From Bacteroides sp. (GTDB lineage: Bacteria > Bacteroidota > Bacteroidia > Bacteroidales > Bacteroidaceae), in contig DXWV01000028.1 of NCBI GenBank assembly GCA_019416685.1, positions 1 through 64,000 of the forward strand: 64,000 nt of DNA, read 5' to 3'. The notes under the pieces were generated by a model. The model had not been told where the DNA came from. It searched no databases and was given only the letters and a program-made list of their open reading frames with translations. Both the position numbers and the translations under genes were made by a program. Positions 27,081-35,663 of the stretch are shown here, piece after piece; position 1 is the stretch's first letter; every line of letters starts with the position of its first letter.

Positions 27081-27962
27081 ATGAAAAAACTAAAATATTT
27101 AAGTTTGATTGGCGGCCTGTTACTTGCAATAACATCATGCGACGACAATGAGCCTCAATCATTTCTTGCAGAAGATACTTTTGTAAGTTTTCCTGAGGTA
27201 ACAGCTTCCATTGATGAAAATGCAACAGAAACAATTAAAATTCCAATTGCTCTGGCAGGATTACCTAACGGAGAGAAAGTAACTGTAAATGTAGCAGCAG
27301 TAACAGAAGGCGAAGCTGTTCCGGCTATTGAAGGTACTGATTTCAATATTAAAAACAAAACAATCGTTTTTGAAGAAGGTTTTGGAACTCAGTATATAGA
27401 AATTGAGGCAATAGACAATGATCTGTTTACAGGGAAAAAAACATTTAATTTGGTAATTGCGAGTACCGTACCAGTTTTAAAAGAAACTGTGCAAAATTCT
27501 GTCAGAGTAAGTATTATTGATGATGAGCATCCGTGGGCTGCTATCATTGGTACATACAGCATAACAGGTACTTCCGGATTTGATGGAACTGATGTAAGTA
27601 TACCGGCAGTGGTTACTGCTTCTGATGATGACGTAAATGTCTTGAATCTTAATTTCGGTTATGGTACTTTGGCTACTATGAGTGTTGAAGAGGTAGAAGG
27701 TGAGATTATGATTTCTATCAAAGACAATCAGTACATCGGCCCAACACCTAAACCAACAGATAATTGGAACCGTTATTTCAGAGCAACTCATGTTGACGGT
27801 GAAGATTTATATACGTTAAATGCCTTAACGGGCATCTTTGAAGACGGAGTCATAACTTGTGAGTACGGATTGGGCTTCCAGGCTATCCACCCTACAACAG
27901 GAGCATCCGGCGGATATTTCACATTATTTGAAGACGGAATTGTATTTACTAAAGCAAAATAG
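27081..27962 (+). CDS. Calx-beta-like surface lipoprotein of cassette 2
   Basis: This 293-residue protein has a lipoprotein signal (MKKLKYLSLIGGLLLAITSC, Cys20). Residues of about 30-145 show a Calx-beta-like pattern (VSFPEVTASIDENATETIKIPIAL, then TDFNIKNKTIVFEEG and YIEIEAIDNDLFTGKKTFNLVI). The C-terminal half is a beta-rich domain seen in other SusCD-associated lipoproteins. It follows susD by 18 bp and precedes a terminator. It is probably an accessory binding protein; no catalytic residues are visible. Confidence 0.78.
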   Translation: MKKLKYLSLIGGLLLAITSCDDNEPQSFLAEDTFVSFPEVTASIDENATETIKIPIALAGLPNGEKVTVNVAAVTEGEAVPAIEGTDFNIKNKTIVFEEGFGTQYIEIEAIDNDLFTGKKTFNLVIASTVPVLKETVQNSVRVSIIDDEHPWAAIIGTYSITGTSGFDGTDVSIPAVVTASDDDVNVLNLNFGYGTLATMSVEEVEGEIMISIKDNQYIGPTPKPTDNWNRYFRATHVDGEDLYTLNALTGIFEDGVITCEYGLGFQAIHPTTGASGGYFTLFEDGIVFTKAK

Positions 27963-27993
27963 CGGATTTTGTCTTATAAATAAATTTATTTGC

Positions 27994-28022
27994 AATAAGG
28001 TCACCTTTAGGGTGGCCTTATT
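27994..28022 (+). terminator. Terminator after cassette 2 lipoprotein
   Basis: AATAAGGTCACC pairs with GGTGGCCTTATT (one wobble pair) across a 5-nt loop. The flanking sequence fits termination in either direction. Confidence 0.7.
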
Positions 28023-28042
28023 TGCCTAAAAACAACTATATT

Positions 28043-29824
28043 ATGAAAAAATATATATCTATAATCTTGCTATTATGCTGTTGTTGCCTGTTAACGTACG
28101 CAGCCCCTTTCCGTTTTTTGGAGACGATTGTGACTCAAGCGGATGGAAGTCAATTAACTCTATATGCATCAGGAGATGAATTTTATCATTGGGTGCATGA
28201 TAAAGACGGATATACTATTGTACAAGCGGATGATGGTTACTGCTACTATGCAGTGAAAAACGATAAAGGTGAAATTGTCCCCTCCTCTTGCCGGGCAGAC
28301 AAGGCATTACCCAAAGAGGCAGGTATCAATCCCTGGTTGAAGATTCCGAAAAAACGATATGAAGAACGGCGGGAGCAAATGCGAAATCAAGCTGTAACAA
28401 GAGCTTCAAGGCCTCAATATGCATCTCATAAAAATCCATTAAATAATATTGTTATTTTCGTTTCTTTTCAGGATGTCACTACATTTTCAAAAAAAAGAAC
28501 AGTATACGATAGCAGGTTCAACAGTACAACATCTTCCAGTGGTTCCTTAAAAGATTATTATCAAGAAGTTTCATATAGTAACCTTGATATAACTTCTCAT
28601 TTCTATCCTAAAGCCACTGATCTGGAAACTAAAACTGACGGATATATTGACTTTCATAAAAGAGGATTCTATCGTCCTTATAACGTAACAACCAATCCGG
28701 ATGGGTATAGAACAAGTGATGAATCGACAAATAGAGAACATAATTTAATTGTAAATGCCATTGATGCTGTAAAAGCTTCTATTGAAGAAGATTTCACTCC
28801 GGAAGAATTGGATAATGACAATGACGGTTATATAGATAATGTATGTTTTGTTGTTCAAGGAAACAGTGATGGCTGGAGTGACTTATTATGGGCACATCGC
28901 TGGTCATTATACACCAAAGAATGTTATATTCATGGTAAACGCGTGATGGATTATGTATTCCAACCCGAAAATCAAGTAACTATAAATACACTTTGCCATG
29001 AAATGTTTCATGCATTGGGAGCACCGGATTTGTATCATTATAGCGAAGAAAGCAAAAATCTGGATCCTGTAGGCAGTTGGGACCTGATGAACAGTGGTTG
29101 GTGCCATATGGGTGCCTATATGAAATGGAGATATGCAGGACAAAGTTGGATAAAAGAGATGCCAACCATCACACAACCTGGTACCTACACTTTACTTCCG
29201 TTGTCACAAAGTGCAGAAAACAGTTGTTATAGAGTGAACTCCACCAATCCCAATGAATATTATGTATTGGAGTACAGGAAGAAAGAGGGACGTTATGAAA
29301 AAAATCTGATCCGTTCCGGATTACTTATCTATAGAATCAATACAACAGTCAAAGATGGAAATCGTAACGGACCACCGGATGAAGTATATATCTATCGTCC
29401 ATTTGGTTCATTAACAGAAAACGGTTTCCTAGATGAAGCTGCCTATCAAACTAACTCAGGAGCCGTTATGACAGATAAAACATTTCCAAAACCTTTCTTG
29501 TCAGATGATTCTGATGGTGGTTTAAGAATAACTAATGTAATTATGGAAGATGACAAATTAACATTTGATATAAATTCCATTCCAACAGGTCTTGAAAGTC
29601 TTTCAGACAATAGAAAAATACAGTTATTGTTTAATGAGGGAATGCTGTATGTAACAGCGGATACGAATGTTGACCATATCACAGTAGTAGACATCTCCGG
29701 AAAAATTCTGGAAGATGTTAAAAACGTTACCCAGCTCTCATTAAAACATCTCTCGAAAGGTATTTATATTGTGTCTGTTTTATCCGGAAATGACATATAT
29801 AAACGAAAAATATTTATAGAATGA
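28043..29824 (+). CDS. Secreted M6-family (immune-inhibitor-A-like) metallopeptidase
   Basis: This 593-residue secreted metalloprotease has a signal peptide MKKYISIILLLCCCCLLTYA. The N-terminal pro-region is of the M6 type (YHWVHDKDGYTIVQADDGYCYYAV). The zinc site is HEMFH (His319, Glu320, His323), followed by ALGAPDLYHY and the Met-turn-like WDLMNSG. An acidic calcium-like segment DNDNDGYIDNV lies before the active site. The C terminus (VVDISGKILEDVKN to YKRKIFIE) resembles a T9SS-type sorting tail. The start is placed at MKKYIS; the seven upstream codons lack signal character. It would degrade proteins outside the cell and feed peptides to a SusCD system. Its stop overlaps the next ATG (ATGA). 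Confidence 0.88.
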   Translation: MKKYISIILLLCCCCLLTYAAPFRFLETIVTQADGSQLTLYASGDEFYHWVHDKDGYTIVQADDGYCYYAVKNDKGEIVPSSCRADKALPKEAGINPWLKIPKKRYEERREQMRNQAVTRASRPQYASHKNPLNNIVIFVSFQDVTTFSKKRTVYDSRFNSTTSSSGSLKDYYQEVSYSNLDITSHFYPKATDLETKTDGYIDFHKRGFYRPYNVTTNPDGYRTSDESTNREHNLIVNAIDAVKASIEEDFTPEELDNDNDGYIDNVCFVVQGNSDGWSDLLWAHRWSLYTKECYIHGKRVMDYVFQPENQVTINTLCHEMFHALGAPDLYHYSEESKNLDPVGSWDLMNSGWCHMGAYMKWRYAGQSWIKEMPTITQPGTYTLLPLSQSAENSCYRVNSTNPNEYYVLEYRKKEGRYEKNLIRSGLLIYRINTTVKDGNRNGPPDEVYIYRPFGSLTENGFLDEAAYQTNSGAVMTDKTFPKPFLSDDSDGGLRITNVIMEDDKLTFDINSIPTGLESLSDNRKIQLLFNEGMLYVTADTNVDHITVVDISGKILEDVKNVTQLSLKHLSKGIYIVSVLSGNDIYKRKIFIE

Positions 29825-30462
29825 AAATAACCTATATTGGCTTGATTATCTTATTGTCAGGTATTTCTATCAATACTAAAGGGCAAAATACAAATCATCA
29901 TTTTATATTTGATCAGTTCAGAGAGGCTACCGTCTTATACAAGAATCAAAAAAGGACACATGCCACTCTTAACTACAACAAGGCTACAGAAGAGATGATT
30001 TACACCTCGCAAGAAGGGAAAAATATGGCGCTGTATCCGATAGATCAGATTGATACCATATATTTTGATAAACGAAAGTTTATCCCGGTGGATAATCGGT
30101 TTTATGAGGTTCTCACACAAAGTAGATATACTTTATATGCTTCCTATCGTTGCCGTATGAGTGTCCGGCCACAAAATATCGGTTATGGAACTTCTTCAAC
30201 CACAGCTATTGATAATATCTCATCACTAAATACATCCGGTGAAATATATCAATTGAAATTGCCCGAAAACTATAAAGCAGAGCCTTATGTTTGGTATTAT
30301 ATTGAAATAAATAATGAATTGAATAAATTCTCTAAAGCCAAAGAATTAACAAAGTTATTCCCCAATTTAAAAAAGGAAATAACATTATTCATAAAAGAGA
30401 ATCGGATAAAAAACAATACTCAGGATATAGTTGAAATAGTTCAATATATATCCGGCTTATAA
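29821..30462 (+). CDS. Secreted protein of unknown function, coupled to M6 peptidase
   Basis: This 213-residue protein has a signal peptide (MKITYIGLIILLSGISINTKGQ). The mature sequence begins HHFIFDQFREATVLYKNQKRTHATLNYN and then MALYPIDQIDTIYF, which suggests a small beta-rich domain; the C-terminal third is helical and Lys-rich. I do not recognise a family. Its ATG overlaps the stop of the metallopeptidase gene by 4 bases, so the two are probably translated together. A chaperone, inhibitor or partner role for the protease is possible but unsupported. Confidence 0.7.
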   Translation: MKITYIGLIILLSGISINTKGQNTNHHFIFDQFREATVLYKNQKRTHATLNYNKATEEMIYTSQEGKNMALYPIDQIDTIYFDKRKFIPVDNRFYEVLTQSRYTLYASYRCRMSVRPQNIGYGTSSTTAIDNISSLNTSGEIYQLKLPENYKAEPYVWYYIEINNELNKFSKAKELTKLFPNLKKEITLFIKENRIKNNTQDIVEIVQYISGL

Positions 30463-30474
30463 CTTGAAGAAATG

Positions 30475-30535
30475 AGTGGGACGCATTTGATTATGGAATA
30501 TTCAGTAAATATTCCTAAAGATGATACGTCTCACT
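30475..30535 (+). terminator. Long hairpin after cassette 2
   Basis: The outer stem AGTGGGACG..AT pairs with AT.CGTCTCACT (wobble pairs). The inner perfect stem is GGAATATT/AATATTCC. It lies 13 bp after the last gene of cassette 2; the T-tract is weak (CTTTCGT). Confidence 0.5.
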
Positions 30536-31125
30536 TTCGTCCAACATTTATATCAATTTCCAACTAACTGTTAATCAGATACCCATATATTCAATACCAT
30601 GCCATTCATTTCTTACAAACACATGAGGTTATACAACAAAATAACAACACAAATCAAAATTACAATTTAAAATTCATTTTTTAAGTGTATGTTTATTTTT
30701 TATCATATAACTCAATATCTAAGATATCCACTTTTAGATTATAATAAAATGCTTTTAAAAGCATCACAAAAAATGATATATTATTACACATACAGACCAT
30801 ACTATGATAGTATTTAATTTTCTCCTATGATTCTTTTAAAGAAGAAATGATATCGCAATAATAATTGACTTATAATATCCGGATAATTTAAAAGTGAAGA
30901 AATAGTATTTCTATTTACTATCAATAGAGAGATATTATCATCTGTATATCAAATAATTACAATGTTATTTCAATAGAAAACAGGTATCTCATATATGAGT
31001 CTTTTTTTAAAGCATAGATATCTATACGATTGATTTTCAGAAAGATATAATGTTGCAAAAAGTAAAAGGCTAAGTTTCTGCCATGTAAATTAATACACTA
31101 ATTACCAATGTATTAACTAAAATAT
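30536..31125. other. AT-rich spacer before silent cassette 3
   Basis: This is about 590 bp of strongly AT-rich sequence with no credible gene, no obvious promoter next to the silent susC body and no clear repeats. It is similar in size to the spacers before silent bodies 1 and 2 but not visibly homologous to them. Confidence 0.5.
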
Positions 31126-31164
31126 AGTTCTGCAAAGACTTTGCAAATTTCTTATATCGGAATG
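31126..31164 (+). other. Inversion site copy 3 (identical to expressed site)
   Basis: All 39 bases are identical to the expressed site at 11693-11731 but in the opposite orientation; sequence identity ends abruptly on both sides. The palindrome TGCAAAGACTTTGCA is intact. Inversion between the two would flip 19.5 kb. Confidence 0.9.
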
Positions 31165-34005
31165 CAGACGCAAGAGGTGGCTATTAAACCGAGTCTGAGA
31201 ATATTCCTAAAGTCTGATTCACAGATGATTGACGAGGTAATGGTGGTTGCTTATGGTACAACAAAGAAATCATCATTTACGGGAGCTGCTTCTACGGTAA
31301 GCGGAGATAAAGTATTGAAAGATATTCCTGTAACTTCATTCGAAGAGGCATTAGCAGGATCAACCCCGGGACTTACGGTGAACTCAACAAGTGGGCAGCC
31401 CGGAGCTGGTTTACAAATCAGAGTTCGTGGTACGGGTTCAATGAATGCTTCTAATGATCCGTTGTATGTAATAGATGGAGTTCCTGTTGTTTCTGGTGAT
31501 ATTGCTGTGTCAGCTGTAAGCGGTGACTCTAAAGCATTTAATGTAATGGCTTCTATTAATCCGAGTGATATTGAAAATATTACTGTGTTAAAGGATGCTG
31601 CAGCTGCTTCTTTGTATGGTTCACGTGCGGCTAATGGAGTTATTTTGATTACTACCAAGCATGGTAAAGTGGGTAAAACAAGAATTAACTTCAAAGCGAA
31701 TTGGGGATTCTCTGATTGGGCAATGAAAAACAGAAAGAATGTGAATGGGCAGCAACGTCATGAGTTAACATACGAAGCATGTTATAATGAGGCTACTCTG
31801 TACGGTATACCCGATGAAAATGGAAACTATAACGGTCCGGCTTCGGATGAAGAGGCAAGAGCTTATGCTCAGGAATATGCTGACTTTTATGCAGATTCTA
31901 ATTATAATGTAGATTGGGAAGATGCTTTTTTCCGGAAACATGGTTCCTCGCAAAATTATGAATTCTCGGCACAGGGTGGAGACGAACGTAATTCATTCTT
32001 TGCCTCTTTGGCATACAAAAAAGAAGATGGAAAATCCAAAACTTCATCTATAGACGGATTTATCGGACGTGTAAATGCAACTCACAAATCGGCTGATAAC
32101 AAATTGCAGATGGGAGCTAACATTTCTTTGTCTAAACAGAATTCTTCGGTAACAAGCGAAGGTACTGCTTATGCTAATCCTTTCTTTTTGCAGAGCTTCA
32201 TTTGTACCCCTAATATGCCTATATATGATGAAAACGGGAATTATTATCTGCATCCGGTTTTACAGCAAGTCTTTCCGCATACGCACCCTGTAGAAGATAT
32301 TAATCTGGATAAAAATCAGTCGAAAGTATTCAGAAGCTTTAATAGTTTATGGGCATCTTATGAAATTATTGATGGACTAATTCTTAAAGAAACTGTAAGT
32401 TATGACTATGTTAATAATACATCCATCACTTATTGGCCGGTAAATTCTAATAATGGACAGTTGCTAAATGGACTTGGAGCAACTTATCCGTATCAGTATC
32501 ATAATGTATATTCATCGACAACATTGAATTATGCTAAAACATTCAAAGAAAAGCATAATCTTGATGTACTTGTGGGTTGGGATGTAGATGATCGTAAAAA
32601 GGAAGCGGTTAGAGCAGCTTCTACCGGTTATCCTCATGATAAATTGCCTGAGTCTGTTAATGCTTCTACTCCGGCAGAAGGTATGGCTTATTATACAGAA
32701 GACCATTTGTTGTCTTTATTATCACGTGTCAACTACGATTATGATAATAAGTATTACGTTTCGGCAAACTATCGTCGTGATGGAAGTTCCCGGTTGGGTG
32801 CCAACAATCGTTGGGCTAACTTCTGGTCTGTATCTGCAGCATGGAGATTAACGCAGGAGAAATTTATGAAGGACATACATCAGATTAATGACTTGAAAGT
32901 ACGTGCTTCCTATGGTATTAATGGAACATTACCCAATTCTCTGTATGAACATCTGAGTTTGTATGGTTACGGTTATAATTACCAGGATATTGCCGGTTCT
33001 GCTCCTGTATCTGTTCCCAATCCGGATTTGTCATGGGAAAAGAATAAAAACTTTAATATTGGTTTTGATGGTCGTTTCTTTGATCGGGTGAGTGTGAGTT
33101 TTGACTATTACTCACGTAAGACAACCGATTTGCTGCAAGATGTACCTACTTCTATGGTCGTTGGATTTAAAACGATGCTGAAAAATGTAGGTGAGATGAC
33201 CAATAAAGGTGTTGAGGTGGACATCAACGTAGATATTTTCAAAGATACATCTGTGAAATGGACTTCCGGGCTTGCTCTATCACACAACAGTAACAAAATC
33301 TCCAAGTTGTATGAAGGTAAAGATATTATTGATGGTACGAGTATACTGCGCGAAGGCGAATCTTATTATTCCTGGTGGAGTCGCGAATGGGCAGGTGTAG
33401 ATCCGCAAACAGGTGAAGAACTGTGGGTGTTGAATACGAAAAATGCTGATGGTAGTTTGAATAAAGAATTGACTACGGATCCCGCTAAAGCTCAGCGTGT
33501 TATTATAGGCAAACCCGATCCGAAACTTACCGGTGGATGGAGAAATAGTTTCTCTTGGAATGGACTTGAATTGAATATGCTCTTTAACTTCTCACTTGGA
33601 GGAAAGGTATTTGATACAATGAGAACAAGTATTACTGATACAGATGGCTATACAATTTTCTATAACTCTTCTATTGATCAGTTAGACAGATGGCAAAAGC
33701 CCGGTGATAAAACGGATGTTCCAAGACGTATCAACAACTATCAGTACGGTAATTACGGAAGTTCACGTTTTATGAAAGATCTTAATTATCTTCGTTTGAA
33801 GAGCTTGAGTCTCTCCTACACACTTCCTTCAAGATGGACTCGCAAAGCACAAATGGAAAATGTACGTTTGTTTGTGTCGGGAAGCAATTTGCTGACATGG
33901 ACTTCTTATAAGAATGTAGATCCGGAGCAACCGATCAATGGTATTCCGACATTTGCATTTCCTACTTTGAGAAGTGTGACATTCGGTATTGAAATTGGAT
34001 TATAA
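31126..34005 (+). CDS. Silent SusC body 3 (no 5' end), donor for switching
   Basis: This is an open frame of 959 codons for a SusC-like transporter without start codon or signal peptide, beginning at SSAKTLQISYIGMQTQEVAIKP. The plug motifs EVMVVAYGTTKKSSFTGAAS, PLYVIDGVPVVSG and VLKDAAAASLYGSRAANGVILI and the barrel end VTFGIEIGL are intact. Fusion to the 67 constant codons gives 1026 residues. Its first 130 bp downstream of the site are close to silent body 1 (both read LRIFLKSDSQMIDEVMVVAYGT), so bodies 1 and 3 share recent ancestry at the 5' edge and diverge later. The exact site match to the expressed gene suggests a recent exchange partner. The ligand is unknown. Confidence 0.9.
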   Translation, partial: SSAKTLQISYIGMQTQEVAIKPSLRIFLKSDSQMIDEVMVVAYGTTKKSSFTGAASTVSGDKVLKDIPVTSFEEALAGSTPGLTVNSTSGQPGAGLQIRVRGTGSMNASNDPLYVIDGVPVVSGDIAVSAVSGDSKAFNVMASINPSDIENITVLKDAAAASLYGSRAANGVILITTKHGKVGKTRINFKANWGFSDWAMKNRKNVNGQQRHELTYEACYNEATLYGIPDENGNYNGPASDEEARAYAQEYADFYADSNYNVDWEDAFFRKHGSSQNYEFSAQGGDERNSFFASLAYKKEDGKSKTSSIDGFIGRVNATHKSADNKLQMGANISLSKQNSSVTSEGTAYANPFFLQSFICTPNMPIYDENGNYYLHPVLQQVFPHTHPVEDINLDKNQSKVFRSFNSLWASYEIIDGLILKETVSYDYVNNTSITYWPVNSNNGQLLNGLGATYPYQYHNVYSSTTLNYAKTFKEKHNLDVLVGWDVDDRKKEAVRAASTGYPHDKLPESVNASTPAEGMAYYTEDHLLSLLSRVNYDYDNKYYVSANYRRDGSSRLGANNRWANFWSVSAAWRLTQEKFMKDIHQINDLKVRASYGINGTLPNSLYEHLSLYGYGYNYQDIAGSAPVSVPNPDLSWEKNKNFNIGFDGRFFDRVSVSFDYYSRKTTDLLQDVPTSMVVGFKTMLKNVGEMTNKGVEVDINVDIFKDTSVKWTSGLALSHNSNKISKLYEGKDIIDGTSILREGESYYSWWSREWAGVDPQTGEELWVLNTKNADGSLNKELTTDPAKAQRVIIGKPDPKLTGGWRNSFSWNGLELNMLFNFSLGGKVFDTMRTSITDTDGYTIFYNSSIDQLDRWQKPGDKTDVPRRINNYQYGNYGSSRFMKDLNYLRLKSLSLSYTLPSRWTRKAQMENVRLFVSGSNLLTWTSYKNVDPEQPINGIPTFAFPTLRSVTFGIEIGL

Positions 34006-34026
34006 TTATTAATGCAAAAAACGAAA

Positions 34027-35472
34027 ATGATGAAAAAATTGAATATACAATCAATCTTTACGACGGTCATTGTAGCGACTTCCGTATGCCTCACTTCCTG
34101 TGATGGATACCTTACTACATTACCTTCTGATTCTTTGGTTAGTGATGGAGCCATTACTACTGCAGAGGATACAAAAACAGCTTTGAATGGAGCCTATGCA
34201 GGATTGATAAGCGTATCTGATAAAGATAACACCAGCTATTATTATTATGGAGTTGATTTTATAGCACGTGCAGAAGTAGGAGGAGATGATACGCAGACGA
34301 ACAAAACAAGTGATCGTACAGAACAATACTATCGATACACGTATCGTCAGAATAATGCTCCCGACGATCTTTGGTTTCCTCCTTATGCAGTTATCAACCG
34401 TGTCAATGTATTATTGGAAGCAATAGATAAAGGAGAGGTTCCAATGTCTGATGTGGTTAAGAATTCAAAAGGCGAAGCCTTAGCCATCCGTGCATTGGCC
34501 CATTTCAACTTATTGATAACTTACGGAGCTCCTTATCTGAAAGACAATGGTGCTTCTTTGGGAGTTCCGGTTATAAAGGAGGTATTAACAGCTGCAGAAC
34601 TTCCTGCGCGTCAGACTGTAGCTCAAGGGTATGCAGCTGTATTAGAGGATTTAACAGATGCATTGAGCTTTATTGATGAGAACAAAAATTACGGTCACTT
34701 TAATAGATGGGCTGTAAAAGCATTGTTGGCTCGTGTCAATCTTTATAAAGGTGATTATGAAGCTGCTTATGGCTATGCGAAAGACGTAGTGGAGAATGGA
34801 CCTTATGAACTGATTAAAAATTCAGATTATGTAGATTCGTGGAAACTGGAAGAAACGAGTGAATCTATTTTTGATTTGGCTTTATCCAGTACGACCTATG
34901 CAGGAGGCCGTGAACTTTGGGGAGCTGTGGTTGCTCCTTCTGAGTACGGAGCTGTTGTGGCCACTAAGGATTTTCTTGATTTGTTGAATGAAGATCCTAA
35001 TGATGTGCGTTTAGGTTTATTGATTACGGATAAAAATGGCACAAAGCGTACTATTAATAAATATCCGGGACGTGCGGGTTCAGTAGCAGTTAATAATGTA
35101 CGCGTACTTCGTTTGTCTGATATCTATTTAATTGGTGCTGAAGCTGCATTGAAGAAAGCTGCTCCGGATCAGACATTGGCGGACGATTACTTATATAAGA
35201 TTCAGAGTCGTGCCAATTCTGCGGCTGTAAAAACTACAGCGACATTGGATTTGATAATGAAAGAGCGTCGTAAAGAGTTGGTGTTGGAAGGACACCGTTT
35301 ATATGATGTACTTCGTCAAGGTATCGAAATCACTCGTAAAGGTGGAAATCATTTCCTGAATGCAACTGACCTGGTGACAGTTAACTGGAATGATTATCGT
35401 ACCGTTATGCCGATACCACAGGCTGAAATAGATGCTAACACAAATATTCAGCAAAATCCGGAGTATAATTAA
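34027..35472 (+). CDS. SusD-like lipoprotein of silent cassette 3
   Basis: This SusD/RagB-family lipoprotein is 481 residues from the ATG chosen here (MMKKLNIQS; 34012 and 34030 are alternatives). The lipobox LTSC is followed by DGYLTTLPSDSLVSDGAITTAEDTKTALNGAY, a standard SusD opening. Further segments are GEALAIRALAHFNLLITYG and the C-terminal MKERRKELVLEGHRLYDVLRQG and VMPIPQAEIDANTNIQQNPEY. It follows silent susC 3 by about 20 bp. Unlike the other cassettes, no accessory lipoprotein gene follows before the terminator. Confidence 0.92.
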   Translation: MMKKLNIQSIFTTVIVATSVCLTSCDGYLTTLPSDSLVSDGAITTAEDTKTALNGAYAGLISVSDKDNTSYYYYGVDFIARAEVGGDDTQTNKTSDRTEQYYRYTYRQNNAPDDLWFPPYAVINRVNVLLEAIDKGEVPMSDVVKNSKGEALAIRALAHFNLLITYGAPYLKDNGASLGVPVIKEVLTAAELPARQTVAQGYAAVLEDLTDALSFIDENKNYGHFNRWAVKALLARVNLYKGDYEAAYGYAKDVVENGPYELIKNSDYVDSWKLEETSESIFDLALSSTTYAGGRELWGAVVAPSEYGAVVATKDFLDLLNEDPNDVRLGLLITDKNGTKRTINKYPGRAGSVAVNNVRVLRLSDIYLIGAEAALKKAAPDQTLADDYLYKIQSRANSAAVKTTATLDLIMKERRKELVLEGHRLYDVLRQGIEITRKGGNHFLNATDLVTVNWNDYRTVMPIPQAEIDANTNIQQNPEYN

Positions 35473-35529
35473 GTTGGAATTCTAGCCATACATAATAGAG
35501 TGGCTATAATTATAAATAAAGTGTTTTGG

Positions 35530-35566
35530 GAGGTCGTTCTTGTGAAAGAATGACCTCTATTTTTCC
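35530..35566 (+). terminator. Terminator after cassette 3 susD
   Basis: GAGGTCGTTCTT pairs with AAGAATGACCTC (one G-T pair) with the 4-nt loop GTGA and is followed by TATTTTT. Confidence 0.8.
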
Positions 35567-35621
35567 TTATCTAATGCAAAAGTATGTAGGATTGATATTC
35601 TGTTTAAATAAATTGATGTAT

Positions 35622-35629
35622 TATATTTG
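35622..35629 (+). promoter_or_regulatory. -7 element of C10 peptidase 2 promoter
   Basis: TATATTTG is an exact TAnnTTTG match 35 bp before the ATG at 35664, downstream of a terminator. It implies that this peptidase is transcribed on its own, independent of the inversion state. Confidence 0.55.
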
Positions 35630-35663
35630 TGGCGTTACAAACCACTCTCAAAATAAGGTGCTT

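Noticed and set aside
35526..35663. 46-codon extension of C10 peptidase 2
   Set aside because: It runs through a terminator and a promoter and hides the signal peptide; the paralogue starts at the equivalent of 35664.
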